64,000 nucleotides of DNA, taken from Owenia fusiformis (Eukaryota > Annelida > Polychaeta > Sabellida > Oweniidae). The DNA lies in assembly GCA_903813345.2 (NCBI GenBank), contig CAIIXF020000008.1, positions 13,188,822 through 13,252,821 of the forward strand. The letters run 5' to 3'. The position numbers and the translations under genes were made by a program. Shown in pieces: positions 11,096-21,849 of this stretch. The notes beneath the pieces were generated by a model. That model had not been told where the DNA came from. It worked only from the letters and a program-made list of their open reading frames with translations, and searched no databases. Each line of letters starts with the position of its first letter. Position 1 is the first letter of the stretch.

Positions 11096-12350
11096 TACTG
11101 GTTGAGCGTGGTGTAAAAGTGGTTTTGAAAAATAGCAAATTTCTCTTTATGTAGGTAATTTGTGGTTTATGATTCTACATTGATTCTGAAAATACTGGTG
11201 TCTAGTTTTTCAGCGTTTTGGAAATATTCAGATTTATACCCCCTTGTTTGATTTTGAGGGGAGTACTAGGAAGGCCATGTAAAATTCCTAGAATTTACAA
11301 CCAATCATTTTGATATTTACAGGTAATCATGTACTTATCATGTCCTACAAAAGTAATAAGTTTCATCAAAGTTAGTCAACTGGTTGCTATGGAAACGGAG
11401 ATCATATGTCAAAAAGTACACAATTTCGTCAAAATGTAAGACACCCCATGAGACAAAACACATATTATTTTAATGAAATTGGAAAGAAACACCATTTTAG
11501 AAAACTTATTCAGAGTATGTTTGATAATATTAAATCAAGTGCTGTTTTATCCTATCCACACAGTGAAATCTATTGCTCATGATTATATGGCAATGCAAAT
11601 TAATTTAGAAAGCGGACGTGGCACTTTTCCAAAGAATTCTTAACTTGTGTCCAAATTTTTGAAGAAAATAAATAACCAATTGTCCTGTTATTTACAGATC
11701 TTATTCACATCATTATGTTTGACTATCATGGAAAGTTTCATCAGTGTTGGTTTACTGGTTACTACACTATGCAGATTTATACCCCTTGGTATGATTTTTA
11801 ATGGGAGTACAATGAAAGCCATCTATAATTCCTAGAATATACAGCCAATCATCTTGATATTTACAGGTAATCGTCTACATATCATGCCTTACAACCATGA
11901 CAATTTTCATCAATGCGTATCAATTGGTTGCTATGGAAACATAAATCATTTTTTCAAAAGTACACATTAAGGGAGGTACTATGAAAGCCATATATAATTC
12001 CTAGAATATCTAACCAATCATCTTGTTATTGGCAGGTAGTTATCTACTCACCATGTTCTTCCACTATGACAAAGTTCATAAATGCGGGGCAAATGGTTGC
12101 TATGGTAACATAAATCATTTGTTAAAAAGTACACATTAGGGAGTACTATGAAAGCCATTTATAATTCCTTAAATATCAAAACAATCATTATGATATTTAC
12201 AGACAATCTACTACTTATCATGTCCTACCATGATGACAAGTTTCATCAATGTGGGTCAAATGAAATCTATTTGTTAAAAACGTACACATTTCGTAAAATT
12301 TTAAGACATTGAAAATCTTCATCAAATTGGGAGGAAGTAGCATGAAAACA
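11096..12350 (+). repeat. Left arm of a 12.2 kb inverted repeat, with ~168 bp core repeats
   Basis: The arm starts TACTGGTTGAGCGTGGTGTA and matches 21850-23311 in inverse orientation over more than 1.2 kb, by eye about 85-90 % identical. Inside are tandem ~168 bp units, marked by ATTCCTAGAAT at 11829 and 11997, then a variant at 12164, each holding motifs such as GTTGCTATGG and CAATCATCTTGATATTTACAG. Similar ~160 bp core repeats are known from non-autonomous bivalve elements (pearl, Helentron-like); that link is inference. Confidence 0.75.
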
Positions 12351-12729
12351 TTTTTAAAAACCTATTTTGAGTATGTCTGATAATATTTAATCAATGGATA
12401 TTTCATCTGGGCCATTTGATATATTGTATTTGCTTATGATAATAAAACTATGCAGAATGCGGCTGTCACATTATGCGTAGGGACATAGTAAATTATGAGC
12501 TGATCTCACTTAGTCTTCTTTTATATCATTTGCATCAAAATCCTCATTCATAGATCTTTCAACGTCTACTTCTGTCAAAGCATCCGTTGCAATCTTTATG
12601 TGACTATATGTCTATGAGATCATCAGGTGGAATGGGTTGGTCTGGCCAATTTAAAAACAATGAACAGTTGAAAAAACCCATCAGACATAAAAAAAAGTTG
12701 AGAACAACAGCATGTATTACTCTGAGTAT
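12351..12729. other. Spacer between inverted-repeat arm and 91 bp satellite
   Basis: No gene is recognised. This ~380 bp has no counterpart at the matching place in the right arm, where a 617 bp element is inserted instead. Confidence 0.4.
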
Positions 12730-13432
12730 AAAACATGCAGCTAAGGCCACCGGGGTACTACATGCCATGTGCACCAAGTACAATTAGCATCTTGCCATGT
12801 ACGAAGTATACACGTTGCCCAGCATGTGGACCAAGTTACAAGTCACATGCTGCCATGTCCCATATTCAAAATTTTCGAAGTCTTAATGATAAACCTCGCA
12901 TGTGCAGCATGTGGACCAAGTAAACAAGTGACATGGTACCATGTTGCATGTTCAAATAGCATCTTGCCAAGTTTAAACTATACATCTCGCATGTGCAGCA
13001 TGTGGACCAAGTTAGCAAGTGACATGCTGCCATGTTGCATGTTCAAATAGCATCTTGCCAAGTTTAAACTATACATCTCGCATGTGCAGCATGTGGACCA
13101 AGTTAGCAAGTGACATGCTGCCATGTTGCATGTTCAAATAGCATCTTGCCAAGTTTAAACTATACATCTCGCATGTGCAGCATGTGGACCAAGTTAGCAA
13201 GTGACATGCTGCCATGTTGCATGTTCAAATAGCATCTTGCCAAGTTTAAACTATACATCTCGCATGTGCAGCATGTGGACCAAGTTAGCAAGTGACATGC
13301 TGCCATGTTGCATGTTCAAATAGCATCTTGCCAAGTTTAAACTATACATCTCGCATGTGCAGCATGTGGACCAAGTTAGCATGTGACATGCTACCATGTT
13401 ACATGTTGAAATAGCATCTTGCCAAGTTTAAA
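12730..13432 (+). repeat. 91 bp satellite, block 1
   Basis: From 12961 the array repeats every 91 bp. The start ATCTTGCCAAGTTTAAA recurs at 12961, 13052, 13143, 13234, 13325 and 13416 with almost no change. Degenerate units run from about 12730. Each unit contains GCATGTGCAGCATGTGGACC. The array is cut by the LINE at 13433 and resumes at 16999. Confidence 0.9.
13416..13432 (+). repeat. Left target-site duplication of the LINE
   Basis: ATCTTGCCAAGTTTAAA (17 bp) directly precedes the LINE and recurs at 16999-17015 directly after its A-tail. It is also part of every satellite unit, so the insertion interrupted one unit. Confidence 0.7.
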
Positions 13433-16400
13433 GGTGGCAGAAGCATAGAGGAAAAAGCACTGGTCATTGAAGAAATAAACAATATATTAGTCAACAACAG
13501 CCTGGTAGACATATGGAGAAGACAGCACCCAACACAAGAGAGATTCACTTGGCATAACCCTTCTTATAAAATACAATGTCGCCTGGACTATTTTTTTGTC
13601 TCTAATTTTCTTGATGATGTCACCGAAGCAGACATACTTACTGCACCTTCTCCAGACCACCTAGCAACAACTCTTACGCTACAAACAAAAGATTACAGAA
13701 AACAAGGACCAGGATTTTGGAAACTAAACACAAGCTTACTACAGGATAAAGAATACCAAGAATGCATCAAAAAACAAATAGAAGAAACAAGGAAAATGTT
13801 CAATGAAAAGGATGACACTAGAGTTATATGGGATTTTTTGAAAATGGAAATAAGAAAAGCAAGCATAAAATTTTCTAAGAAAAGAGCAAAAGAAAGAAAA
13901 GATGAAGAAAAGAGACTACTTAAGCATGCTGATTTAGCACAAATTGAAGTTGACAGATTATCATCCCAGGAAAATATTAACAATTTGAACAGATTGAAAC
14001 TAAAATTAGAAATGATTCAAGAGCACAAAACAAAAGGAAGTATAATACGGAGTAGAGCAAGGTGGTATGAAGAAGGGGAAAAATCATCGAAATACTTTTT
14101 TCACCTGGAAAAATCTAATTCTGTTAATAAAGTAATAACAAAGTTGAGAATGGCTAATGGGAATGAAATTACAGATCCAAGAGATATATTAACAGCCCAA
14201 AAAGAATTTTATCAAAATCTTTATACATCATCGTACATAGATAAAGATGAAAATATGATCAAACGTGTTACAAATGAGTTTCTAAATCAAGAAGATATAC
14301 CAAAAATTAACAATGTTGACAAACTAGAATGTGAAAAGAAAATAAGTCTTGAGGAGTGTTATAAAATGTTGAAATCTTTTAAGAAAGGAAAATCCCCAGG
14401 GACAGATAGTCTTCCATCAGAGTTTTATTTACAATTTTGGGATGAACTTAAAAATGATATTGTTAACACATTTAATCATGCTTTAGTACAAGGAGAATTA
14501 AGTTCTAGTCAGAAAAGAGGTATTATAAGTTTAATTCCAAAAAAGTCAAAAGATCGTTATAATTTAGCAAACTGGAGGCCCATAACACTACTCAATTGTG
14601 ATTATAAACTGTTAACAAAAATTTTAGCACAGAGATTAAGAGGAATACTTCCAAAGATTATCAGCCCGGAACAAACAGGATACGTAATGAATAGATTTAT
14701 TGGGACAAATGTCAGGCTCATCAAAGACATTATGGATTACACAAATAACAATAATCAAAAAGGTCTTCTATTATTTTTAGACTTTCAAAAAGCTTTCGAT
14801 TCTGTCGAATGGAATTTTATTGAAAAAACATTGGAAGCCTTTGGATTTAGCAATATTTTCATTAATTTTTTTCAAAGTATATATAAAAATTCAAACAGTT
14901 GTGTCATTAATAATGGTGAGTCCTCTAGCTTTTTTAGAGTTCACAGAGGAGTAAGACAAGGCGACCCCCTGTCAGGATTACTTTTTATAATGGTCATTGA
15001 GATTCTCTGCCTTGCAGTGAAACGAAATACAAATGTTCAGGGTGTTACAATTCAAGATCAGGAAATAAAGGCATGTCAGTACGCCGATGATGTTACAGTT
15101 ATACTTAAGAATGAAGAATCTGTTACAGAAATAATGAAAATCTTAGAAAAATTCGAAGTTTGTTCTGGCCTTAAATTGAACAAAAATAAATCTGAGCTGA
15201 TGTGGATAGGAAATGCAAAAAACAAAAATGATAGTATCAATGACTTAAAAACAGTTAAACAAGCTAAAGCCCTTGGATATTGTTTTACATATAATGAACA
15301 AATTCACATCAAAAATAACATTTTAGATAAAATACAAGTGATGAAGTCAAAACTTAATACATGGAATGGAAGAGATCTAAGTATAAAAGGCAGAATTCTT
15401 TTAGTCAAATCTATTGGTATATCCCAGCTTACTTACATTTCAGCAACTTCAGTGATTCCAGAGAAATATATTAAGGAAATTGATGATGTTATTCAAAAAT
15501 TTATTTGGAGGAATAAACCTCCTAAAATCAAAAAGAAAACTTTAATTGGAAATATTTGTGATGGAGGGCTAAAAATGGTTGAATTCAAGCTCATGGATCA
15601 AGCCCTAAAAGCAGCATGGGTAAAAAGACTGACCAACAAAGAGGCAGGGCTGTGGAAAACCATACCCAACATAATGTTTGCTAATTTTGGAACCAACATC
15701 ATATTTGAATCAAATTATGATTATAAATCATTAGACTTATCAAATGTTTCAACCTTTTATCAAGAAATCTTAAAAACATGGAGTATAATTATAGACCAAA
15801 AAGTACCAACTGACAAAGCAAGTGTCAAAGAGCAAATAATTTGGAATAACAGGAACATCCTGATAGGAAATAAACCAGTTTTTTACAAACAGTGGAATGC
15901 GGAATGTGGAAAGTCCATTAATAAAATAAAACATCTCGTCGATATGAATGGTCAGTTTATTGAGAAAAATGAAATAGAACAATCATATAAGTTAAAGATA
16001 AAAGATATGGAATACAGCATAAAAATGGCAATACCAATAAAATGGAAAGATATTTTAAGAAAACCAAGTGATTCAAATAATGCAAGTAGGGAGCAAAAGT
16101 CGGTGTCTGTTGAGAATGTAACATGTAAAAAGGCATATGCAATATTAAATCAGAGAGAATTCGAAGCACCCACCTCTTTGTTTAAAATAAAACAATTCAT
16201 AGATGAGCAGGAGATAAAATGGTATTTTCTACTGGCAAACAAAGTTACAAAGGACTCAAATATTCAAATTTTTCAATTCAAAATTCTACACAATATTTTA
16301 GTGTGTCAAGATAAACTATTTAAAATGAATATAGCAGATACAAATCTTTGTCCATATTGTCAACAAAGACACACAATCAAACATATGTTAGTTGATTGCA

Positions 16401-16684
16401 TTAAAGCTCAATTACTGTGGAAAGAATTTACAACTCTTATGGTAAGTGATAAGAAAATTAAACTAAGTGACAAAGATATATTATATGGCCATCAACCTAA
16501 GGATGATGAATTTAATGTTTTAAATTTAGCTATTATTTTGATGAAACATTATATATACAGAAGTTTTATTGATAAGATAGATGTAACCTTTGTTGGATTT
16601 AAAATATATTTTAAAGATTATATTACAAAATCAACATTTTTTAAGGGAAATTATAAATTACAAGAAATAAATAAAATATTATAA
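13433..16684 (+). CDS. LINE ORF2 fragment: endonuclease C-terminus plus reverse transcriptase
   Basis: The frame is open from the 5' truncation (13433) to TAA at 16684, 1083 codons; an internal ATG at 13796 would give 962 aa. The first ~100 residues are the end of an APE-type endonuclease (RLDYFFVSN, then PDH, matching the conserved C-terminal catalytic His motif). Reverse transcriptase motifs follow: KSPGTD with LPSEFY near 14390, FLDFQKAFDSVEW near 14775, RQGDPLSGLLF near 14955, and the catalytic QYADD near 15080. A C-terminal zinc knuckle, CPYCQQRHTIKHMLVDC, sits near 16350. Motif spelling and the long C-terminal region point to the L1/Tx1 lineage. The protein would copy its own RNA at nicked DNA, but this copy lacks the endonuclease N-terminus and ORF1, so it is not autonomous. 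Confidence 0.9.
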   Translation, partial: GGRSIEEKALVIEEINNILVNNSLVDIWRRQHPTQERFTWHNPSYKIQCRLDYFFVSNFLDDVTEADILTAPSPDHLATTLTLQTKDYRKQGPGFWKLNTSLLQDKEYQECIKKQIEETRKMFNEKDDTRVIWDFLKMEIRKASIKFSKKRAKERKDEEKRLLKHADLAQIEVDRLSSQENINNLNRLKLKLEMIQEHKTKGSIIRSRARWYEEGEKSSKYFFHLEKSNSVNKVITKLRMANGNEITDPRDILTAQKEFYQNLYTSSYIDKDENMIKRVTNEFLNQEDIPKINNVDKLECEKKISLEECYKMLKSFKKGKSPGTDSLPSEFYLQFWDELKNDIVNTFNHALVQGELSSSQKRGIISLIPKKSKDRYNLANWRPITLLNCDYKLLTKILAQRLRGILPKIISPEQTGYVMNRFIGTNVRLIKDIMDYTNNNNQKGLLLFLDFQKAFDSVEWNFIEKTLEAFGFSNIFINFFQSIYKNSNSCVINNGESSSFFRVHRGVRQGDPLSGLLFIMVIEILCLAVKRNTNVQGVTIQDQEIKACQYADDVTVILKNEESVTEIMKILEKFEVCSGLKLNKNKSELMWIGNAKNKNDSINDLKTVKQAKALGYCFTYNEQIHIKNNILDKIQVMKSKLNTWNGRDLSIKGRILLVKSIGISQLTYISATSVIPEKYIKEIDDVIQKFIWRNKPPKIKKKTLIGNICDGGLKMVEFKLMDQALKAAWVKRLTNKEAGLWKTIPNIMFANFGTNIIFESNYDYKSLDLSNVSTFYQEILKTWSIIIDQKVPTDKASVKEQIIWNNRNILIGNKPVFYKQWNAECGKSINKIKHLVDMNGQFIEKNEIEQSYKLKIKDMEYSIKMAIPIKWKDILRKPSDSNNASREQKSVSVENVTCKKAYAILNQREFEAPTSLFKIKQFIDEQEIKWYFLLANKVTKDSNIQIFQFKILHNILVCQDKLFKMNIADTNLCPYCQQRHTIKHMLVDCIKAQLLWKEFTTLMVSDKKIKLSDKDILYGHQPKDDEFNVLNLAIILMKHYIYRSFIDKIDVTFVGFKIYFKDYITKSTFFKGNYKLQEINKIL

Positions 16685-16998
16685 GATTTAACTATATGTA
16701 GGTACTGTTCAGTAAAATTTGGGTGAATGTGTGAATGAGTGAAAATGAATGGCAGAATGAATGAGGTATGAATGCTAAATTGTTTTGCTTCTGTTCATAC
16801 CACACATATAACACAAAACAAATAAATCTGTTACAAATAATACAACTATATATGTACTGGATCACCTAATGATACAAAATACTATTTAAGTTAACATTCT
16901 AAGGTGCATACTTTTTCAGATTACAATATGTTTTAACAATAATTGAATGTATGATGTGAACAAAAATGAAATAAATTGTGAAAAAAAAAAAAAAAAAA
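13433..16998 (+). mobile_element. L1/Tx1-type LINE, 5'-truncated, intact ORF2
   Basis: The element begins abruptly inside its endonuclease domain and ends in a run of about 18 A preceded by AATAAA (16970-16975). It is flanked by a 17 bp duplication of satellite sequence. It is therefore a canonical target-primed reverse-transcription product, truncated at the 5' end. The 3' UTR is 16685-16980. The lack of frameshifts or stops over 1083 codons suggests a young insertion. Confidence 0.88.
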
Positions 16999-17312
16999 AT
17001 CTTGCCAAGTTTAAACTATACAACTCGCATGTGCAGCATGTGGACCAAGTTGCCAAGTGACATGGTACCATGTTGCATGTACAGATATCATCTTGCCACG
17101 TTTAAACCATACGACTCACATGTGCAGCATGTGGACCAAGTTGCCAAGTGGCATGCTGCCATGTTGCATGTTCGAATAGCATCTTGCCAAGTTTCAACTA
17201 TACATCTCGCATGTGCAGCATGTGGACCAAGTTAGCAAGTGACATGGTCAAATGTTGCCAAGTTTCAGCTATACATCTCGCATGTGCAGCATGTGGATCA
17301 AGTTCCAAAATG
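16999..17312 (+). repeat. 91 bp satellite, block 2
   Basis: The array continues after the LINE with three to four units, more diverged than block 1 (for example TTGCCAAGTG replaces TTAGCAAGTG). The higher divergence on this side suggests the LINE landed near the edge of the homogenised part of the array. Confidence 0.85.
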
Positions 17313-19439
17313 ACACGTTTGTTTATTTGGAATGGGAAATTAAATGATAAAATATATTTTTAAACTAAAAAGCTTGTTTAATGAAAGGTAAAACTAATGA
17401 AATGAACACAAATTTGGAAAATGTAATTTAAAAAAATGTTAAATTGGTATATAAGTTTGAGCTTTGTAGTAAGCATATGAAGAAATCATCCTCTACAATA
17501 TTCTAGGTTAGCTGACCACTAACTACACTGACTACATTTGTATTCTGCCACTCTCAGGCCAATAGTCAGGGGGAGGGCTGTTTTTAAAGAATTCCATGAG
17601 GGATTTGACTTTTCCTTTGCATTATATCTTAGAATTCACTGCGACTTTAAAACATGTAAAATGTTTCGATATGATAATAATAGATTACTAACTTTATGTT
17701 CTCATAAAACAAAAATAGATTGCAGAGAATAATTTATTATGTAGAGATGATTTTGTTATGGAATAATTGTAAGTAATAAACTTGTTAATATTACAAAGTT
17801 ATGAACAGCATATCACTGTATCATATACAATTCTAACACAATTCTAAACACATGTGAACATTATAGTATCCTTGTACTAATGTTCCAATCTGAGTGTCAA
17901 TTAGTTCACGAAGTAGGCTCCCTGGTCAGAAACGTCTTGAGTTCTTGAATAAGTAGAAATAAGAATATAACTGTATTTAATATGTAGAATTGAAAATCTG
18001 TATATTCAAATATTACAGTTAGCAATTTGCAAATATAGAACATTTACCATTGCCCATGAGTTTTCTGCTCTGTAGAAAGACCATAAATGCACATCTTTAT
18101 GAATTTATATAATCAATAACACTTTAAGTCCCCATATAAGGTCTAAATCACTTTAGCTTATACTGTAGTCTTACTCAGTGTTATATGGAAGAATGTGAAA
18201 CTTTTTTTAATTGCTAATTATGAATTTATATAAAACTAACTTTTATAACTAACTTTTAGAGATCACAGATATATTCTAATAAGCGATAATTCAAACCAAT
18301 GCATAGCATTCATCCTCACATGATTTTGGTGAAAAATTAAGAAAATTGGTTCAAAATAGGCGAGAAATGAACTCATCAATGCTTTAAAATGGTTCAGAGA
18401 AAAATGCATTTCAAAATTTCTTAGTTCTCATAGAAACCAATGGTACATAATATTTCAAACATATATATACTTCCTTTTAATCTCAGGTTAGACAATCAAC
18501 ATTGGTTTATATTTGAAGTTTTGCATATTTAGAAAAGATTGACATTGGAAAAAAATAATGTCACTGCCGACCATACGTTTTTATGTAAATCTCCCGTAAA
18601 ATATTTTGTTTTTCCGTAAATGCAACAAAACTCCCATACCGTTTAAACCCGTAAAACTACTGTTATCTCCTGTACCGTACTTCTACTAAAATCTACCATA
18701 ATTTTTAAAAATCCATTTTTCCTGTGAAAATGGCCGTAAAAACCTCCCGTATTTTTGACTGAAATCTCCCTTAATCTACCGTGTTTGAGCTAAATCTACA
18801 GTCAGTAACCTTGATTATTGGACTTCTTTCTTTTACTTTCAGTTTTACAGCAAGGAAATGTATTTTTTCTGTAAAAACTGAGCGAGCAAAGGAACCCTCA
18901 TAATACTTGTTCAGGGCCAACTTACATCATGGGGTTTTAAGACAGTCAAATAATCAGCCTGATTACTCAATAATATTCTTTTGTTTTCCCATTTCATTTA
19001 ACTAAATGAACTTTCATTTAACTTTTATTCACCATGACCTCGTTCAAAACCAATTTCAGGTTGGCAGGTCTGACGCACATGTAAGTTGCAAAATATTTTT
19101 GATATGCTAAACCATTGAAGTGGCGCATCATTAAGAAAAATTCAACTTTTATTTGAAAAATGGCGGGAAATTTGATAATGAGAAATGAAAAAATTCAAAA
19201 AATGAATTTAACGTACCCTTACCCCAAAAAATGAATTTAACCCTAACCTTAACTGTAACCCTAAGACCATGAATATGTGTGTCAAAAATGTAAAATAAAT
19301 TAAAAAATGAATTCCATAAATAAATAAATTTTTCTATGTCAAAAGATAAAAAAAAGAACTTAATTCTAACCCTAACCAACCCCAACCCTATTAAACCAGA
19401 TGGGGTTTTAAATGATTACCTAACCCTGACCTACCCACT
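17313..19439. other. Interior of the inverted repeat, no gene seen
   Basis: AT-rich. At about 18565-18790 a short motif near CTCCCGTAAA recurs irregularly about ten times. At 19200-19400 there are scattered AACCCTAACC stretches. No exon-like reading frame is present. Confidence 0.5.
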
Positions 19440-20296
19440 GAGGACACAGGACGCGTACTAGACCCTAATGATACAGGGTCCAATTGGCAGGAGCGGCAAT
19501 CGCATACCAGGCCCTAATGATACAGGGTCCACTTGGCAGGAGCAGCGTTCGCATACCAGACCCTAATGATACAAGATCCACTTGGCAGAAGCGGCAATTG
19601 TGTACCAGACCCTAATGATACAGGGTCCACTTGGCAGGAGCGGCGTTTGCATACCAGACCCTAATGATACAGGATCTACTTAGCAGGAGCAGCGATCGCT
19701 ATCAGTAGGGTCTGGCACACGAACGCCGCTCCTGCAAAGTGAAATGAGTTTAAACCGTAACCTCAACCCACCCTAACCAACCCTGTTAAACCAGATGGGG
19801 TTTTAAATGATTACCTAACCCTGACCTACCCACTGAGGACACAGGACGCGTACCAGACCCTAATGATACAGGGTCCACTTGGCAGGAGCGGTTATCGTGT
19901 ACCAGACCCTAATGATAGAGGGTCCACTTGGCAGGAGCGGCGATCGTGTACCAGACCCTAATGATAGAGGGTCCACTTGGCAGGAGCGGCATTCGTGTAC
20001 CAGACCCTAATGATACGGGGTCAACTTGGCAGGAGCGGTGATTGCGCACCAGACCCTAATGGTACAGGGTCAACTTGGCAGGAGCGGTGATCACATACCA
20101 GACCCTAATGATAAACAGGGTCAACTTGGCAGGAGCGGCAATCGCGTACCAGACCCTAATGATACGGGGTCAACTTGGCAGGAGCGGCGATTGCGTACCA
20201 GACCCTAATGATACAGGGTCAACTTGGCAGGAGCGGTGATCACATACCAGACCCTAATGATAAAGTGTCCACTTGGCAGGAGCAGCATTCACGTAC
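19440..20296 (+). repeat. 49 bp satellite with an internal hairpin, two blocks
   Basis: The unit is 49 bp and contains GACCCTAATGATACAGGGTC, in which GACCCT pairs with AGGGTC, followed by CACTTGGCAGGAGCGGC. One block spans 19440-19738 and the other about 19845-20296. A ~100 bp leader (starting near TAAACCAGATGGGGTTTTAA) precedes both blocks, at 19393 and 19787, giving a higher-order period of about 394 bp. The reading frame at 20026-20208 is only the repeat read in frame. Confidence 0.9.
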
Positions 20297-20559
20297 ATCT
20301 TTTATTGACTCAGATGTCATCACAATGACATATTAGTCAGTACAATGTACAATATACAAAAATAACTTAGACTAAACTAACTACAAAATACAAAATGTAA
20401 ACAACATGACAAATGCAAAAATATAACTTATGAATCAAGTTTTAAATACAGCATAAGAAAATGTAAAATATCAGTGTGATGTATCATTGACACAATGTTC
20501 ATCCAACACATATACAATGTATGAATAAAGATCATTGCCAGGATTAATAAATGACTATG

Positions 20560-21170
20560 TCTGTTGAACTTGGTAACATGCACACATGGCACCACCAACA
20601 TTTCTGGTACATGGTACAGATGCTAATACAAGATGGCAAGTAGAACCATGTAGAGCATTAATGGACATTATTATAACATGCACATCCAACATGCCATGCT
20701 ACGGTCAGTAGCCATATTTATCACATGACAACATGCTGTACTTGGTAGGTTGTGAACTTGGGATCACTTGAATCATGGTACTTGGCACACATGCAAATAT
20801 AAGATGGCAAGTATGCCAATGCAACATGTATAAATCAACATGCACATCCAACATGCGAACATGGCAGTACTTGCATTCTGATACATGTGCACATGCTTAA
20901 ACAAGATGCCTTGTCCAACCAAAATAGTACATGTTCTAATTTAGAATAAATCTTGAATTAATCACTTGCACATTCAACATGCCATGTTGAGCCAGTTGCT
21001 CTGTCTTTCACATGCTAGACTAATAGCATGTTGTCAGAAAGGTACTTGATAAAATATTGCCATGTTACTAACAAGTATATGCCAAGTGACTGCATCTTGT
21101 AGATATTACCATTTGGCAACATGGCAGAACATGGCATGTTTGGACCCGGTGGCCATAAATGAAAACATGT
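20560..21170 (-). repeat. Diverged satellite in inverse orientation, right-arm counterpart
   Basis: This stretch is rich in CATG, AACATGCCATG and GATGGCAAG words. Its end (near 21143, CCCGGTGGCC) mirrors the start of the left satellite block (GGCCACCGGG near 12745). It looks like an old, inverted version of the 91 bp array and extends the palindromic organisation inward. Confidence 0.55.
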
Positions 21171-21176
21171 CCGTTG

Positions 21177-21793
21177 TGTTACGCGGTATATGGCATACAT
21201 TCATGGTTGCGCGGTATTTGTGATACAGGTGAATATGCCATACTCACCTGCGGTATATGGCATATTCCGCAGGTGAGTATGCGATATGCGATACATTGAT
21301 TTCAGTGAATACCCGATACTCACTTGCGGAATATGTCATACTCACTTGCGGAATATGCCATACACCACAGGTGAATATGACATATACTGCAGGTGAAAAC
21401 GTGATACAGAAAGCCTTGATTTGATTGGTTGCGAGAATCGACTCTAAATGTAAAACTACGCTGGATTACCAATATAGTTAGTGCGTCGAGTACTAATATA
21501 TGAATCCTGGATTGATTGAGTAAGTTTATTACGCGAGATTGGTGACTGATACTTCTGCTAAGTTAATATATTCGATACACAGTACTGTTGATTCAGTAAT
21601 CACTATAATAATTTATAACGTTTTACTTGTTCGTTCAATCGATGCAATTGACAATTGCGCACTTCCGTATCACATTCTCATTGGTTAGTGTGTATGCCAT
21701 ATACCGCAGGTGAATCTGTCATACACCGCAAGTGAATATGCCATATTCATTGCGGAATATGACATATTTTTGTATCGTGTTTACCGCGTAACA
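21177..21793. mobile_element. 617 bp element with TG...CA ends and 5 bp duplication
   Basis: The ends are perfect 12 bp inverted repeats, TGTTACGCGGTA. CGTTG flanks both sides (21172-21176 and 21794-21798). Inside, variants of GAATATGCCATA and CCGCAGGTGA recur in both orientations on both flanks, forming long subterminal repeats. The right arm of the big inverted repeat resumes beyond it, so this is a later insertion. TG...CA ends with a 5 bp duplication suggest an integrase-type enzyme (Ginger-like or LTR-derived). No coding capacity. Confidence 0.75.
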
Positions 21794-21849
21794 CGTTGAT
21801 GACCAGTGATGGCAATAAAGCGTCCACTGTTGTCATTGATGAGATGTGA

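Noticed and set aside
12961-13432. Regular 91 bp array considered as a CRISPR-like repeat
   Set aside because: Units are contiguous with no unique spacers; the setting is an animal genome.
19230-19400. AACCCTAACC runs resembling telomere repeats
   Set aside because: Irregular and short, merging into the CCCTAATG words of the 49 bp satellite; no uniform TTAGGG array.
20026-20208. 60-codon open frame with an internal peptide repeat
   Set aside because: It is the 49 bp satellite read through; the phase is a by-product of unit length.
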